This document shows positions 9,317 to 22,338 of a stretch of 61,679 bases of DNA, in pieces. The stretch spans positions 1 through 61,679 of the forward strand of contig JANQFP010000227.1 of NCBI GenBank assembly GCA_028277795.1. The letters run 5' to 3'. Made by a program: the position numbers and the translations under genes. The DNA comes from Rhodospirillales bacterium (GTDB taxonomy: Bacteria > Pseudomonadota > Alphaproteobacteria > Rhodospirillales > JANQFP01). Positions within the stretch are counted from its first letter, which is position 1. The number at the start of each line of letters is the position of its first letter. The notes below the pieces were generated by a model. That model did no database searches. It saw only the letters and a program-made list of their open reading frames with translations, and had not been told where the DNA came from.

Positions 9317-10492
9317 GTGCCACTCAGCGATTACGTGTTCACCAGCGAATCTGTGGCCGAGGGCCATCCCGACAAGGTCTGCGACCGCATCTCCGACGCC
9401 CTGGTCGACGCCTTCCTGGCCGAGGACCCGCACTCCCGGGTGGCGGCGGAAGTGATGTGCACCACCAACTTCATCGTCCTCGCCGGCGAGGTCCGCGGCC
9501 CCGATACCCTGACCCACGAACGTTTCCACGAGATCACCCGGCACGCCGTCCGGGACATCGGCTACGAGCAGCACGGGTTCCATTGGAAGGACGCGGAGGT
9601 CATCTCGCACATCCATTCCCAGTCGCCCGACATCGCCCGCGGCGTCGACGCCAAGGACAACAAGGACGAAGGGGCCGGCGACCAGGGCATGATGTTCGGC
9701 TATGCCGTCGACGAGACCCCGGAGTTGATGCCGGCGCCCATCCACTATGCCCACCGCATTCTCCGCCTGATGGCCGACGCCCGCCACGCGGGCCGGGAAA
9801 CCGCCTTCGGCCCCGACGCCAAGAGCCAGGTCACGTTGCGCTACGTGAACGGCGCGCCCGAGGGGGCCACCAGCATCGTGGTGTCGACCCAGCACGACCC
9901 GGACGTGTCCCATGACGAGGTGCGCGAGCTGGTCCGCCCCTACGTGCTGCAGGCCATCCCGGACGGGTGGATGTGTCCGGAAGAAGAGTTCTACGTGAAC
10001 CCCACCGGCCGTTTCGTCATCGGCGGCCCCGACGGCGACGCCGGCCTCACCGGGCGCAAGATCATCGTCGATACCTACGGCGGAGCGGCGCCCCACGGCG
10101 GCGGCGCCTTCTCGGGCAAGGACCCGACCAAGGTCGACCGCTCGGCCGCCTACGCGGCGCGCTATCTGGCCAAGAACGTGGTCGCCGCCGGCCTGGCCAA
10201 GCGCTGCACCATCCAGCTGTCCTATGCCATCGGCGTCTCCAAGCCGCTGTCGTTCTACGTCAACACCCACGGGACCGGCCGCGTCGAAGAGGCGCGGCTT
10301 GCCGACACCCTCCAGCAGCTGGTCGACCTGACCCCGCGCGGCATCCGCGAGCACCTGCAGCTGAACCGGCCCATCTACGCCCGCACGGCGGCGTATGGCC
10401 ATTTCGGCCGCAAGCCCGACGACGACGGCGGCTTCTCGTGGGAGCGGACCGAGCTGGTCGGCGAGCTCAAGTCGGCCTTCGGCGCCGCTTGA
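9317..10492 (+). CDS. metK: S-adenosylmethionine synthetase
   Basis: MetK makes S-adenosylmethionine from methionine and ATP. The 391-residue protein shows GHPDK (residues 16-20), the [12 protein letters not shown] loop near 120 and the [16 protein letters not shown] signature near 260. The family is usually 380-400 residues. I chose GTG 9317 because a GGAAAGG ribosome-binding site lies 8 bp upstream and the product begins directly with the conserved S-D-Y-V-F-T-S-E-S. The open frame upstream to 9284 is unconserved. The 181-bp leader has a 6-bp hairpin (9258-9277) and a T7 tract (9295-9301) 17 nt later, which is not a convincing terminator. I could not recognise a SAM riboswitch there. Confidence 0.97.
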   Translation: MPLSDYVFTSESVAEGHPDKVCDRISDALVDAFLAEDPHSRVAAEVMCTTNFIVLAGEVRGPDTLTHERFHEITRHAVRDIGYEQHGFHWKDAEVISHIHSQSPDIARGVDAKDNKDEGAGDQGMMFGYAVDETPELMPAPIHYAHRILRLMADARHAGRETAFGPDAKSQVTLRYVNGAPEGATSIVVSTQHDPDVSHDEVRELVRPYVLQAIPDGWMCPEEEFYVNPTGRFVIGGPDGDAGLTGRKIIVDTYGGAAPHGGGAFSGKDPTKVDRSAAYAARYLAKNVVAAGLAKRCTIQLSYAIGVSKPLSFYVNTHGTGRVEEARLADTLQQLVDLTPRGIREHLQLNRPIYARTAAYGHFGRKPDDDGGFSWERTELVGELKSAFGAA

Positions 10493-11208
10493 GCGACCCC
10501 GGCGCCGCCCCCGGCGCCGACCGGTCCCGACGCTGGTACGGCCGGCGCCACGGCCGCCGGCTGCGCCCCGGCCGCCGGGGCCTCCTCGAGACCCTCCTGC
10601 CCCGCCTGCGCATCGTCCTCCCTCCTCATGGGGAACGGTTGGAGGCCGCATCCCTCGGCGCGGGCGCGGGGCGGGACCTGTGGCTGGAGGTGGGGTTCGG
10701 GGCCGGCGAGCACCTGGCCGCCCAGGCCCGCGCCCACCCGGACATCGCCTTCATCGGCTGCGAGCCGTTCGTCAACGGCGTCGCCGGCCTGCTGGCGCAC
10801 ATCGAACGGGACGGGCTCGCCAACGTCCGCATCTTCGACGACGACGCGAGACGGCTTCTGGACGCTCTCCCCGACGCCTGCCTGGGGCGGGTGTTCGTCC
10901 TGTTTCCCGACCCCTGGCCCAAGAAGCGGCACCGCCACCGCCGGTTCATCGGGCCGGCCACCCTCGACGGTCTGGCCCGGGTGATGGCGGATGGCGCCGA
11001 GCTGCGGGTGGCCAGCGACAGCATGACCTACATCGTCTGGACTCTCGATCACGTCACCAGGCATCGGGATTTCCGATGGACCGCGCGCACCCGGTCCGAC
11101 TGGACACAGCGCCCGGCAGACGGCTTTCCCACCCGTTACGAACGAAAGGCGCGCACCCAGGGCGCCGCCTGCGTCTACCTGCGCTTCGTCCGCCGGCCCC
11201 GCGGCTGA
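10489..11208 (+). CDS. trmB: TrmB tRNA (guanine-N7)-methyltransferase
   Basis: TrmB methylates G46 in the variable loop of tRNAs using SAM. The 239-residue protein has the SAM-binding segment [15 protein letters not shown] (about 66-80), the family hallmark [10 protein letters not shown] near residue 138 and the C-terminal T-R-Y-E-R-K-A motif. An Arg/Pro-rich N-terminal extension of about 45 residues precedes the domain. I chose TTG 10489, which overlaps the metK stop by 4 bp (TTGA); the frame is open upstream, but that part lies inside metK. Co-expression with metK makes sense because the enzyme consumes SAM. Confidence 0.94.
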   Translation: MSDPGAAPGADRSRRWYGRRHGRRLRPGRRGLLETLLPRLRIVLPPHGERLEAASLGAGAGRDLWLEVGFGAGEHLAAQARAHPDIAFIGCEPFVNGVAGLLAHIERDGLANVRIFDDDARRLLDALPDACLGRVFVLFPDPWPKKRHRHRRFIGPATLDGLARVMADGAELRVASDSMTYIVWTLDHVTRHRDFRWTARTRSDWTQRPADGFPTRYERKARTQGAACVYLRFVRRPRG

Positions 11209-11222
11209 CCGCGTCCGCCGGC

Positions 11223-11252
11223 TTGTATTTGCGCCGGGATCGGATATATAAA
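11223..11252 (+). promoter_or_regulatory. candidate promoter of the rimP-nusA-infB operon
   Basis: TTGTAT (11223-11228), an 18-bp spacer and TATAAA (11247-11252) lie in the 149-bp gap before rimP. Transcription would start near 11260, placing the hairpin at 11280-11304 in the 5' leader. Confidence 0.5.
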
Positions 11253-11279
11253 TGCCGGGTCATTGATACTGTTGGTGTT

Positions 11280-11304
11280 AATGGTGGGCGATTCGCCCGC
11301 CATT
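11280..11304 (+). terminator. leader hairpin with T-rich tail before rimP (possible attenuator)
   Basis: A 10-bp stem (11280-11289/11295-11304, one T-G pair) with a 5-nt loop is followed by TGTTTT (11305-11310). It sits downstream of the candidate promoter and about 50 nt before the rimP start, so it would be transcribed as part of the leader. A terminator-like hairpin there suggests attenuation, as known for leaders of nusA operons in other bacteria. The assignment rests on structure alone. Confidence 0.45.
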
Positions 11305-11357
11305 TGTTTTCCGGCCTCGTGATCAACGGCGTGACGGGCCGGGGAGGACTCATCGCC

Positions 11358-11849
11358 GTGAACCTGCCGCAACGGGTCGAGGACCTGATCGGCCCCACCG
11401 TCGAGGACCTGGGCTACGCCGTCGTGCGCGTGCAGATCTCGGGCCAGCAGCGCCTGCGGCTGCAGGTGATGGTGGAGCGTCTGGACGGCCGGCCGGTGGT
11501 GGTGGACGACTGCGCCGAGCTGAGCCGGTCCATTTCCGCCGTGCTGGACGTTGAAGACCCCATCGACAGGGCGTATGTCCTCGAAGTGAGCTCGCCGGGA
11601 ATCGACCGTCCCCTGGTCCGGCCCGACGACTACATCCGCTTCGCCGGCTTCGAGGCCAAGGTGGAGCTGGGCCGGCCCCTGGACGGCCGGCGGCGGTTCC
11701 GTGGCCGGCTGCTGGGCCTGGCCGGGGACGCCGTGCGCATGCGCATCGACGATGCCGAGGTGGACTTGCCCTATGCCGATATTGCCAAGGCGAAACTTGT
11801 GCTGACCGACGATCTGTTGGCGGCCGCGGAGGACGTGACCAAGCAATGA
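11358..11849 (+). CDS. rimP: RimP ribosome maturation factor
   Basis: RimP helps assemble the 30S subunit, especially binding of S12. The 163-residue protein matches the family: an N-terminal alpha/beta domain with the DDCAELSRSISAVLDVED region and the YVLEVSSPGIDRPL signature near residues 74-87, then an SH3-like C-terminal domain. GTG 11358 follows a GGGGAGGA ribosome-binding site by 10 nt. The frame is open far upstream, but that stretch lies inside trmB and the leader. The stop overlaps nusA by 4 bp. Confidence 0.95.
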   Translation: MNLPQRVEDLIGPTVEDLGYAVVRVQISGQQRLRLQVMVERLDGRPVVVDDCAELSRSISAVLDVEDPIDRAYVLEVSSPGIDRPLVRPDDYIRFAGFEAKVELGRPLDGRRRFRGRLLGLAGDAVRMRIDDAEVDLPYADIAKAKLVLTDDLLAAAEDVTKQ

Positions 11850-13432
11850 ATGCCGCATTGACCGATACGGGAGCCGTGTACGCGCGCCCCGAACTGCTGC
11901 AGGTGGCGGAGACCGTCGCCCGGGACAAGGGAATCGAGCGCGACGAGGTGCTCGAGGCCATGGAGCAGGCCATCCAGAAGGCCGGACGCTCCAAGTACGG
12001 CCACGAGCACGACATCCGCGCCGTCATCGACCGCACCAGCGGCGAGATTTCGCTGGCGCGCTACCTGGAGGTGGCCGAGGAGGTGGAGAACGAGGCCACC
12101 CAGGTGACCCTGGACGCGGCGCGCCGCAAGAACCCGGACGCCGAGATCGGCGAGTTCCTGGTCGACCCCCTGCCGCCCAACGATTTCGGGCGCATCGCCG
12201 CCCAGACGGCCAAGCAGGTGATCGTCCAGAAGGTCCGCGAGGCCGAACGCAAGCGCCAGTTCGACGAGTTCAAGGACCGCATCGGCGAGGTGGTCAACGG
12301 CCTGGTCAAGCGCATCGAATTCGGCAACGTCATCGTCGACCTGGGCCGTGGCGAGGCCCTGCTGCGCCGCGACGAGTCCATCCCCCGCGAGCACTTCAAC
12401 AACGGCGACCGCGTGCGGGCGCTGATCCTCGACGTGCGCGAGGAGCCCCGCGGGCCGCAGGTGTTCCTGTCGCGCACCCATCCGGTGTTCATGGCCAAGC
12501 TGTTCGCCCAGGAGGTCCCCGAGATCTACGACGGCATCATCGAGATCAAGTCGGTGGCCCGGGACCCCGGCTCGCGGGCCAAGATCGCCGTGCTGTCCCA
12601 CGATTCCGGCATCGACCCGGTGGGACCCTGCATCGGCATGCGCGGCTCGCGGGTGCAGGCGGTGGTCGGCGAATTGCAGGGCGAGAAGATCGACATCATC
12701 CAGTGGTCGCCCGATCCCGCCACCTTCATCGTCAACGCCCTGGCCCCGGCCGAGGTGGCCAAGGTGGTGCTGGACGAAGAAGCGAGCCGCATTGAGGTGG
12801 TGGTCCCCGACGACCAGCTTTCCCTGGCCATCGGCCGGCGCGGCCAGAACGTGCGTCTGGCCTCGCAGCTCTCCGGTTGGGACATCGACATCCTCACCGA
12901 GGCCGAGGAATCGGAGCGCCGCACCGAGGAGTTCCGCGCCCGCTCCCAGATGTTCATCGACGCCCTGGACGTGGACGACGTCATCGCCCATCTGCTGGTG
13001 ACCGAAGGGTTCTCATCGGTCGAGGAGGTGGGCTTCGTGCCCATCGAGGAGCTGGCCGAGATCGAGGGGTTCGACGAGGACGTGGCCGAGGAGCTGCGCG
13101 ACCGGGCCCGCAGCTTCCTCGCCGTGCGCGACGAGGAGTTCCAGGAGCAGCGCCGGGAGCTCGGCGTCAGCGACGACATCGCCACCATCGAGGGCGTCAA
13201 GCCGGCGCTGCTGGTGGCCCTCGGCCAAGCCGGCGTGAAGACCCTCGACGACCTGGCCGACCTGGCCAGCGACGAGCTTCTTGAGATCGCGCCCGAGGGC
13301 ACCATGACCGAGGACCGCGCCAACGCCATCATCATGGCCGCCCGGGCCCATTGGTTCGAGGACGAGCCGGGGGCGGAACCGGAGGCCGCGGCCGAGGCCG
13401 AGCCGGTGGCGGCCGAGGCCGAGGAGACGTGA
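11846..13432 (+). CDS. nusA: NusA transcription elongation/termination factor
   Basis: NusA binds RNA polymerase and nascent RNA and governs pausing, termination and antitermination. The 528-residue protein has the N-terminal polymerase-binding domain (about 1-140), an S1 domain (about 145-215), tandem KH domains (about 225-360, including [15 protein letters not shown] and [15 protein letters not shown]) and two C-terminal acidic helical repeats (about 390-505). An Ala/Glu tail ends the protein. The length and the C-terminal repeats match gram-negative NusA. It overlaps rimP by 4 bp. Confidence 0.97.
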   Translation: MNAALTDTGAVYARPELLQVAETVARDKGIERDEVLEAMEQAIQKAGRSKYGHEHDIRAVIDRTSGEISLARYLEVAEEVENEATQVTLDAARRKNPDAEIGEFLVDPLPPNDFGRIAAQTAKQVIVQKVREAERKRQFDEFKDRIGEVVNGLVKRIEFGNVIVDLGRGEALLRRDESIPREHFNNGDRVRALILDVREEPRGPQVFLSRTHPVFMAKLFAQEVPEIYDGIIEIKSVARDPGSRAKIAVLSHDSGIDPVGPCIGMRGSRVQAVVGELQGEKIDIIQWSPDPATFIVNALAPAEVAKVVLDEEASRIEVVVPDDQLSLAIGRRGQNVRLASQLSGWDIDILTEAEESERRTEEFRARSQMFIDALDVDDVIAHLLVTEGFSSVEEVGFVPIEELAEIEGFDEDVAEELRDRARSFLAVRDEEFQEQRRELGVSDDIATIEGVKPALLVALGQAGVKTLDDLADLASDELLEIAPEGTMTEDRANAIIMAARAHWFEDEPGAEPEAAAEAEPVAAEAEET

Positions 13433-13439
13433 CATCGAA

Positions 13440-14099
13440 ATGGGGGCCATGGCGAAGCGACGGGACAGCAGCGGTGCGGGCGGCGGCGTGCGCGGGGCGC
13501 GGCCGACGTCGCGTCGTTGCATCGTCACCGGCGCGGTTCAGCCCAAGGAGGGGCTGCTGCGGTTCGTGGTCGGCCCCGACGGACGCGTGGTGCCGGACGT
13601 GGACGAGAAGCTTCCAGGCCGGGGATTTTGGTTGAGCGCCGACCGTGATGTGGTAAATACAGCCTGCGCCAAGAACCTTTTCGCCAAGGCGGCGCGGGGT
13701 CCGGTGGCCGTTTCCGCGGATGTGGCGGATGTGGTCGAGAGGCTGCTGGTCCGCCGGTGCGTCGAGCTGATCGGCCTCGCCCGGCGGGCGCACGAGGCCG
13801 TCGCCGGGTTCGAGAAGGTTCGCGACTGGCTGCGGGCCGGCCGGGCGCAGGTCCTGGTGGCCGCTTCCGACGGGGCTGCGGACGGACGCATCAAGGTGCG
13901 CGCCTTGGCGCCCCATGTGCCCGTCATGGACCTGTTGAGCCGGGTCGAGCTGGGGACGGCCATGGGGCGCGAGGACGCGGTCCATATGGCCATCGCCCCG
14001 GGACCTTTGGCCGACGGCCTGCGCCGGGAAGGGGCGCGCCTGGCGGGATTCCGCAAGGGCGCGACGGAGGTAAGCGAGGAATGGGGCGCGCAACGCTGA
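13440..14099 (+). CDS. YlxR (DUF448) domain fused to an L7Ae-like domain
   Basis: This 219-residue protein joins a YlxR/DUF448 domain (about 20-100, with the R-R-C-I-V-T-G and [13 protein letters not shown] motifs) to an L7Ae/L30e-like RNA-binding domain (about 110-200). YlxR proteins bind RNA, and one gram-positive member modulates RNase P. In gram-positives YlxR and the L7Ae-like YlxQ are separate neighbouring genes between nusA and infB. The fusion at the same locus is a recurring alphaproteobacterial form. The start could be ATG 13440 or 13449. The function here is unproven. Confidence 0.87.
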   Translation: MGAMAKRRDSSGAGGGVRGARPTSRRCIVTGAVQPKEGLLRFVVGPDGRVVPDVDEKLPGRGFWLSADRDVVNTACAKNLFAKAARGPVAVSADVADVVERLLVRRCVELIGLARRAHEAVAGFEKVRDWLRAGRAQVLVAASDGAADGRIKVRALAPHVPVMDLLSRVELGTAMGREDAVHMAIAPGPLADGLRREGARLAGFRKGATEVSEEWGAQR

Positions 14100-14120
14100 C
14101 GCGGGGCGCGTGGTGAACGG

Positions 14121-16715
14121 ATGGACATGACCGAGACCGAGACGTCAGAGCAGGACGAAAAGAAGCGCAAACGCATCTCGCGTCCGGGCAAGCTCGAGCT
14201 CAAGAAGACGGTCGAGACCGGCCAGGTCCGCCAGAGCTTCTCCCATGGGCGGTCCAAGATGGTGACCGTCGAGGTGCGCAAGAAGCGCACCTTCGCGCCC
14301 GATTCGGGCGGCCAAATGGCGGAGGTCAAGCACGACCCCGCGGCGGGGCTGGGCCCGGCGCCGGCGGGGGCGGAGGCGGAAAAGGTCGAGGCCGAAGGCG
14401 TCGGCCGCGAAGGCACGGCGGTCAGCCTCACCACCGAGGAGAAGGCGGCCCGCGCCCGCGCCCTTCAGGACGCCATGAAGGTGGACGAGGAGCAGCCGGA
14501 GCTGACGCCCGAGGAGGCGCTCGGTGAGCCCGAGGCCGAGGTCGCAGAGCCCGCGGAGGTGGCCGAACCCGCCGACGAGGCGGCGGCGGAAGACGAGACC
14601 GGCCGTACCCGCGTCGACGAGGAGCAGCGCCTCCGCGATGCCGAGGAGGAACGTATCCGCGAGGAGAAGGCCAAGGCCTCGGCCGCCGCCGCCGCCGCCA
14701 AGCTCAAGGCGCGCGAGGGGGAGGAGACAGAGGACGAGGCCAAGGCCCGCACCCGCCGCAGCCGGGTGGAGCCGCGCCGTCCTGTCCCCACCCTGAGGCG
14801 GGGCGAGCCGCGCCGGCGGGCGACCAAACTGACCATCGTCGACGCACTCGAGGACCGGGGCGAACGGACGCGCAGCCTGGCGTCGGTCATGCGCGCGCGC
14901 CAGAAGGAAAAGCAGAAGCACCGCCAACAGCTTGCCACCGAGGGGACCAAGGTCATTCGCGACGTCATCGTGCCCGAGACCATCACCGTCCAGGAACTGG
15001 CCAACCGCATGGCCGAACGCGGGGCCGACGTCATCAAGACCCTGATGAAGCTGGGCGTCATGGCCACCATCACCCAGACCATCGATGCCGACACGGCGGA
15101 GCTTGTGGTCGCCGAGTTCGGCCACAACCTCAAGCGGGTCAGCGACGCCGACGTGGAGATCGGCCTGACCGGCACCGACGATACGGAGGCGGCCCTGGAA
15201 TCAAGGCCCCCGGTGGTGACGGTGATGGGCCACGTTGATCACGGCAAGACGTCGCTCCTGGACGTCCTGCGCGAGACCGACGTCGCCTCGGGCGAGGCCG
15301 GCGGCATCACCCAGCACATCGGCGCCTATCAGGTCACCGTCGAGAGCGGCGCCAAGATCACCTTCATCGACACGCCGGGCCACGCCGCCTTCACCGAGAT
15401 GCGGGCCCGCGGCGCCCAGGTCACCGACATCGTGATCCTGGTGGTCGCTGCCGACGACGGCGTCATGCCGCAGACCGTGGAGGCCATCCACCACGCCAAG
15501 GCGGCGGAGGTGCCCATCATCGTCGCCATCAACAAGATGGACCGTCCCGACGCCAATCCCGACCGGGTGCGCACCGAGCTCCTGCAGCACGACATCGTGG
15601 TCGAGCAGATGGGCGGCGAGATCCTGTCGGTGGAGGTCTCGGCCAAGGAGAAGACCAACCTCGACAAGCTTGCCGAGGCCATCCTGCTGCAGTCGGAGAT
15701 CCTCGACCTCAAGGCCAACCCGGAGCGCCCCGCCGAAGGCGTGGTCGTGGAAGCCAAGATGGAGCGCGGCCGCGGGTCCGTGGCCACGATTCTGGTCAAG
15801 CGCGGGACCCTGCGGGTGGGCGATATCTTCGTCGCCGGCAGCGAATGGGGCCGGGTGCGGGTGCTGTACGACGCGGCGGGCAACGAAGTCGAGTCGGCCG
15901 GTCCGTCGGTGCCGGTCGAGGTGCTCGGCCTCAACGCCACGCCGGCGGCCGGCGACGACGTGGTGGTGGTGGATAGCGAAGGCCGCGCCCGCGAGGTCTC
16001 CGAGTTCCGGCAGCGGAAGCAACGCGATGCGCAATTCGCGGCGACGGTCAGCGCCCGCGGCACCCTGGAGCAGATGTTCACCCGCATCCAGGAGGGCGAG
16101 GCCGAGGAGCTGCCGATCCTCATCAAGGCCGACGTGCACGGCTCCGTCGAGGCCATCGCCGGCGCCCTGGACAAGCTGGGCACGGAGGAGGTGCGGGTGC
16201 GCGTCCTGCATTCCGGGGTCGGCGGCATCAACGAATCCGACGTCACCCTGGCGCGGGCCTCCGAGGCCCTGATCATCGGCTTCAACGTGCGCGCCAACCC
16301 GCAGGCCCGCGAGATGGCCAAGCGCGACGGCGTCGAGATCCGCTACTACTCCATCATCTACGACGTGACCGACGACGTGAAGACGGCGCTGACGGGCCTG
16401 CTCGCCCCGAAGCTGCGCGAGAACCTGCTCGGCTACGCCCAGATCCGCGAGGTCTTCAACATCTCCAAGGTGGGCAAGGTGGCGGGATGCATGGTGACCG
16501 AGGGCCAGGTGCGGCGCGGCGCCCGCGTGCGGCTGCTGCGCGACGACGTGGTCATCCACGAAGGGGACCTGTCCCAGCTCAAGCGCTTCAAGGACGACGT
16601 CAAGGAGGTCAAGGAAGGCTACGACTGCGGCATGGCCTTCGCCAACTACCAGGACATCCAGGTCGGCGATTCCATCGAGTGCTTCGAGATCGAGGAGGTG
16701 GCGCGGGAACTGTGA
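14121..16715 (+). CDS. infB: translation initiation factor IF-2
   Basis: IF-2 is the GTPase that delivers initiator tRNA and promotes subunit joining. The 864-residue protein has a long charged Ala/Glu/Lys/Arg-rich N-terminal region (about 1-285), an IF2_N domain (about 285-340) and a GTPase domain with G1 GHVDHGKTS (about 370), G3 DTPGH and G4 NKMD. Domains II, III and the C2 domain follow. The G domain and tail are strongly conserved; the N-terminal region varies in length between species. It follows the ylxR-like gene by 21 bp. Confidence 0.97.
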   Translation: MDMTETETSEQDEKKRKRISRPGKLELKKTVETGQVRQSFSHGRSKMVTVEVRKKRTFAPDSGGQMAEVKHDPAAGLGPAPAGAEAEKVEAEGVGREGTAVSLTTEEKAARARALQDAMKVDEEQPELTPEEALGEPEAEVAEPAEVAEPADEAAAEDETGRTRVDEEQRLRDAEEERIREEKAKASAAAAAAKLKAREGEETEDEAKARTRRSRVEPRRPVPTLRRGEPRRRATKLTIVDALEDRGERTRSLASVMRARQKEKQKHRQQLATEGTKVIRDVIVPETITVQELANRMAERGADVIKTLMKLGVMATITQTIDADTAELVVAEFGHNLKRVSDADVEIGLTGTDDTEAALESRPPVVTVMGHVDHGKTSLLDVLRETDVASGEAGGITQHIGAYQVTVESGAKITFIDTPGHAAFTEMRARGAQVTDIVILVVAADDGVMPQTVEAIHHAKAAEVPIIVAINKMDRPDANPDRVRTELLQHDIVVEQMGGEILSVEVSAKEKTNLDKLAEAILLQSEILDLKANPERPAEGVVVEAKMERGRGSVATILVKRGTLRVGDIFVAGSEWGRVRVLYDAAGNEVESAGPSVPVEVLGLNATPAAGDDVVVVDSEGRAREVSEFRQRKQRDAQFAATVSARGTLEQMFTRIQEGEAEELPILIKADVHGSVEAIAGALDKLGTEEVRVRVLHSGVGGINESDVTLARASEALIIGFNVRANPQAREMAKRDGVEIRYYSIIYDVTDDVKTALTGLLAPKLRENLLGYAQIREVFNISKVGKVAGCMVTEGQVRRGARVRLLRDDVVIHEGDLSQLKRFKDDVKEVKEGYDCGMAFANYQDIQVGDSIECFEIEEVAREL

Positions 16716-16785
16716 CCCCGTCGTCCGCCGACCCTATCGCCTCCTGCTTCTCCCGACCCCGACGCGCTCATTCGAAGGTGGCTCA

Positions 16786-17178
16786 ATGAGCAAGCGCGCG
16801 CCCCGGGAGGCGAGCCAACGACAGCTTCGCGTCGGCGAGGAGATCCGGCACGCCCTGGCCTGGGTGTTGGAACGCGGTGAGTTGCGCGATCCGGGGCTGA
16901 CCGGCGTGTCGGTGACCATCAGCGAGGTGCGGGTGAGCCCCGACCTGCGCAACGCCACCGCCTACGCGGCGCCTCTGGGCGGCGGCGACGCGGAGGCCAC
17001 CATCGCCGCGCTGACCCGGGCCCGGTCCTTCCTGCGCCGTCGGGTGGCCGAATCGGTCCATCTCAAGTACGTCCCCGATCTCACCTTCCGGTCCGACCCG
17101 TCCTTCGACGAGGCGACGCGCATCGACGCCCTGCTGCGCGACGCGGCCGGCGCCGACGAGGACGGCCATGGCTCGTAA
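16786..17178 (+). CDS. rbfA: RbfA 30S ribosome-binding factor
   Basis: RbfA is a KH-like protein that binds the immature 30S subunit and supports 16S 5'-end processing and cold adaptation. The 130-residue product has the R-Q-L-R-V-G-E-E-I-R-H start, the G-V-S-V-T-I-S-E-V-R strand and the R-x-V-A-E-S-V-H-L-K-Y-V-P-D-L-T-F motif typical of the family. It follows infB after 70 bp and overlaps truB by 11 bp. Confidence 0.95.
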   Translation: MSKRAPREASQRQLRVGEEIRHALAWVLERGELRDPGLTGVSVTISEVRVSPDLRNATAYAAPLGGGDAEATIAALTRARSFLRRRVAESVHLKYVPDLTFRSDPSFDEATRIDALLRDAAGADEDGHGS

Positions 17179-18094
17179 ACGCCGCGGCCGCCCGTTGCAC
17201 GGCTGGCTGATCATCGACAAGCCGGCCGGCATCACGTCCAACGCCGTGGTCGGCACCGTGCGCCGCACCTTGGATGCCGCCAAGGTGGGCCACGGCGGCA
17301 CCCTCGACCCCTTGGCGACCGGCATCCTCCCGGTGGCCCTGGGCGAGGCCACCAAGACCGTCTCCTACGTGATGGACGGACTGAAGGTCTATCGCTTCGT
17401 GGTCCGATGGGGCCAGGCGCGGACCACCGACGACGCCGAAGGCGCGGTGACCGCCGAAAGCGCCGTGCGGCCGGGCGAGGCCGAGATCACGGCGGCTCTG
17501 GCGCGGTTCGTCGGCGACGTGGAGCAGGTGCCGCCCACCTTCTCGGCGGTCAAGGTGGACGGGCGCCGGGCCTACGACCTGGCCCGGGCCGACGTGCCGG
17601 TGGACCTGGAGCCGCGGCGGGTGCACATCGAGCGTTTCGACCTGGTGGAGATGCCCGACGCCGACCACGCCGCCTTCGAGGTGGCGGCGGGAAAAGGGGC
17701 CTACATGCGCAGCCTGGCCCGTGACCTGGCGGTACACCTGGGCACGGTGGGCCACATCGCCCAGTTGCGGCGCATCACCGTCGGTCCCTTCACCGAGGCC
17801 CACGCGATTTCCCTGGATATACTGGACACCCTGGGGCATGATGCGGCCCTCGCGGACGCCCTGCTGCCGATCGAGACCGCGCTGGTCGACATCCCGGCGC
17901 TGGCCCTGACGGTCGCGGAGGCGCGGCGCCTGCGGCACGGGCAACCGGTGCCGGTCCTGCCCGTTGCGAGTCGGTCACCCCTCAAACACGTCGCCCAAGG
18001 CGACACGGTTTGCGCCATGGCCGAGGGCAGGCTCGTGGCGCTGGCCAGGATCAAAGGGAGCGAACTGCGCCCCCTGCGTGTACTCAACCTGTGA
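17168..18094 (+). CDS. truB: TruB tRNA pseudouridine-55 synthase
   Basis: TruB makes pseudouridine 55 in the T-loop of tRNAs. The 308-residue enzyme has the catalytic aspartate D47 in [14 protein letters not shown], the KxYxF motif, the [19 protein letters not shown] segment and a C-terminal PUA-like region. It starts within the last codons of rbfA (11-bp overlap). Confidence 0.96.
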   Translation: MARKRRGRPLHGWLIIDKPAGITSNAVVGTVRRTLDAAKVGHGGTLDPLATGILPVALGEATKTVSYVMDGLKVYRFVVRWGQARTTDDAEGAVTAESAVRPGEAEITAALARFVGDVEQVPPTFSAVKVDGRRAYDLARADVPVDLEPRRVHIERFDLVEMPDADHAAFEVAAGKGAYMRSLARDLAVHLGTVGHIAQLRRITVGPFTEAHAISLDILDTLGHDAALADALLPIETALVDIPALALTVAEARRLRHGQPVPVLPVASRSPLKHVAQGDTVCAMAEGRLVALARIKGSELRPLRVLNL

Positions 18095-18110
18095 TGACAG
18101 GAGTGAAACG

Positions 18111-18380
18111 ATGTCGATCACCGCAGAGCGGAAGCTCGAGCTGATCCAGGAATTCGCCACCAACAGCGGCGACACCGGCTCGCCGGAGGTCCAGGTGGCC
18201 ATCCTCAGCGAGCGCATCCGCAACCTCACCGAACACATGAAGATCCACAAGAAGGATTTCCACAGCCGGCGTGGCCTGCTGATGATGGTGGGTCAGCGTC
18301 GCCGCCTGCTCGACTACCTCAAGCGCAACGACCTGTCGCGGTACGAATCCGTGGTCAAGAAGCTGGGACTGCGCAGGTGA
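18111..18380 (+). CDS. rpsO: 30S ribosomal protein S15
   Basis: S15 is a primary 16S rRNA-binding protein that nucleates the central domain of the 30S subunit. The 89-residue product is full length, with the TGSPEVQVA motif, H[10 protein letters not shown] and LDYLKR near the C-terminus. ATG 18111 follows a GACAGGAG ribosome-binding site; the frame is open upstream inside truB. The rpsO-pnp pairing is conserved in proteobacteria. A 173-bp gap to pnp holds a GC-rich imperfect stem-loop (about 18390-18420) that may be a processing site. Confidence 0.97.
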   Translation: MSITAERKLELIQEFATNSGDTGSPEVQVAILSERIRNLTEHMKIHKKDFHSRRGLLMMVGQRRRLLDYLKRNDLSRYESVVKKLGLRR

Positions 18381-18553
18381 CAACCGATCGGCGGCCGCCC
18401 GTTGGAGGGTGGCCGACCGGTACCCGTGGGCGGAGCCCGTCCCACCGGCCGCGCGCGAGCAGCGCCGCTGGCGACGACGGACCGGGCCGCCCGAACACCG
18501 GCCCCTCGACGGGAGGCGGCCGGTTCGTAGGTTCGTAGGAAGGAACAGAAGAC

Positions 18554-20701
<2,148 letters not shown>

Positions 20702-20723
20702 GAAGCGCCGCGGAAGCGGATGG

Positions 20724-20751
20724 AAACGGCCGGGCGACCCGGCCGTTTTTT
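20724..20751 (+). terminator. rho-independent terminator after pnp
   Basis: An 8-bp all-GC stem (20727-20734/20738-20745) with a 3-nt CGA loop is extended by three A-T pairs. It is followed by a T6 run (20746-20751). This is the strongest intrinsic terminator in the window and closes the metK/rimP-pnp block. Confidence 0.88.
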
Positions 20752-20778
20752 CCGTTTCGGCCGGCCATTGTCGTCTTT

Positions 20779-20807
20779 TTGCGCAGCGCTCCATATATAG
20801 GTCTATT
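20779..20807 (+). promoter_or_regulatory. candidate promoter of the flavoprotein gene
   Basis: TTGCGC (20779-20784), a 17-bp spacer and TCTATT (20802-20807) lie about 67 bp before the GTG start. The spacer and -10 area are AT-rich (ATATATAG), which stands out in this GC-rich gap. Confidence 0.35.
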
Positions 20808-20873
20808 GAGCGGGCCCGCGTTGCGCGGGCGCGCCGGCAGCCATTGCCGGGTACGGCAGGGCGGAGAAGGTAC

Positions 20874-22271
20874 GTGAAGGCGATCGAGCCGGTCATCATA
20901 TCGGGTCGAGAGGTCCTGCCGTTGGTCGAAGGCGGCAAGGGGCTGTCGGTGTCCAACGGCCGCAGCGCCGGGGCGTGGGCGGCCGCCGATTGCGTCGGGA
21001 CCTTTTCCGGCGTCAACGCGGATTCCTTCGACGACGACGGGCGCGTCATCCCCCAGACCTACACGTCCAAGACCCGCCGCGGCCGCTACGAGGAGCTGGT
21101 CGCCTACGCCGTCCAGGGCGGCATCACCCAGGCCAAGATGGCCCACGACATCTCCGGCGGCCGCGGCCGCATCCACATGAACGTGCTGTGGGAGGCGGGC
21201 GGCACGGCACGGGTGCTCAACGGCGTGCTCGAAGGGGCCCGCGGGCTCATCCACGGTGTCACCTGCGGCGCCGGGATGCCGTACCGCGTGGCCGAGATCG
21301 CCGCCAACTACGGGGTCTACTACTATCCCATCGTGTCGTCGGCGCGGGCCTTCCGCGCCTTGTGGAAGCGCACCTACCACCGGTTTGCCGAGCTGCTGGG
21401 CGGGGTGGTCTACGAGGACCCGTGGCTGGCCGGCGGCCACAACGGGCTCAGCAATTCGGAGGACCCGGAGGAACCGCAGCCCCCCTACGACCGGGTGCGC
21501 GACCTGCGTGCCGTCATGCGCGAGTACGGCCTCAACGGCACGCCCATCTTCATGGCCGGCGGCGTGTGGTACCTGCGCGAGTGGGCCGACTGGATCGACA
21601 ACCCGGAGCTGGGCCCCATCGCCTTCCAGTTCGGCACCCGTCCCGTGCTGACCCAGGAAAGCCCCATCTGCGACGCCTGGAAGGCGCGGCTGATGGCGCT
21701 CAAGGACGGCGACGTGTACCTCAACCGGTTCAGCCCCACCGGTTTCTATTCCTCGGCGGTCCGCAACCAGTTCATCCGCGAGCTGCAGGGCCGCAACGAC
21801 CGCGAGGTGGCCTATACCCGCCAGCCGGTGGGCGACCACACGGTGCCGTTGCCCATGGGCGCGCGGGGGCGGCCGGTGTACCTCACCGTCGCCGACAAGG
21901 CGCGGGCCGACACCTGGATCGCGCAGGGGTTCGTTGAGCCGATGAAGACCCCCGATTCCACCCTGATCTTCGTGACCCCCGAGAAGTCCGAGGAGATCCG
22001 GGTCGATCAGCAGAGCTGCATGGGCTGCCTGTCCTCGTGCCGGTTCAGCAACTGGTCGGAGAACGGCGACGGCACCACCGGCAAGCTGGCCGACCCGCGC
22101 TCGTTCTGCATCCAGAAGACCCTGCAGTCCATCAGCCACGGTGGCGACGTGGAGACCAACCTCATGTTCGCCGGCCACAACGCCTATCGGTTCGCCACCG
22201 ACCCGTTCTACGAGAACGGCTTCGTGCCCAGCGTGCGCCAGCTTGTGGACCGCATCCTCACCGGGGATTGA
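20874..22271 (+). CDS. nitronate monooxygenase-family NAD(P)H-dependent flavin oxidoreductase
   Basis: This 465-residue protein resembles the 2-nitropropane dioxygenase/FabK-like FMN TIM-barrel family. Visible features are G-V-T-C-G-A-G-M-P-Y near residue 130, a G-G-x-N-G-L-S-N-S-E-D loop, I-F-M-A-G-G-V-W near 225 and Q-F-G-T-R-P-V near 250. Unlike classic nitronate monooxygenases it has a C-terminal extension with S-C-M-G-C-L-S-S-C (cysteines about 381, 384 and 388), which could bind an Fe-S cluster or zinc. GTG 20874 follows a GGAGAAGG ribosome-binding site; the frame is open to 20844. It stands alone between the pnp terminator and irr. The substrate is unknown. Confidence 0.78.
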   Translation: MKAIEPVIISGREVLPLVEGGKGLSVSNGRSAGAWAAADCVGTFSGVNADSFDDDGRVIPQTYTSKTRRGRYEELVAYAVQGGITQAKMAHDISGGRGRIHMNVLWEAGGTARVLNGVLEGARGLIHGVTCGAGMPYRVAEIAANYGVYYYPIVSSARAFRALWKRTYHRFAELLGGVVYEDPWLAGGHNGLSNSEDPEEPQPPYDRVRDLRAVMREYGLNGTPIFMAGGVWYLREWADWIDNPELGPIAFQFGTRPVLTQESPICDAWKARLMALKDGDVYLNRFSPTGFYSSAVRNQFIRELQGRNDREVAYTRQPVGDHTVPLPMGARGRPVYLTVADKARADTWIAQGFVEPMKTPDSTLIFVTPEKSEEIRVDQQSCMGCLSSCRFSNWSENGDGTTGKLADPRSFCIQKTLQSISHGGDVETNLMFAGHNAYRFATDPFYENGFVPSVRQLVDRILTGD

Positions 22272-22338
22272 GGCGGCGCGCCCATGGAGTGGCGTGCGAA
22301 GGCGGTGCGGGGGTGCGCACGGGCGGGGCGTATTTTTC

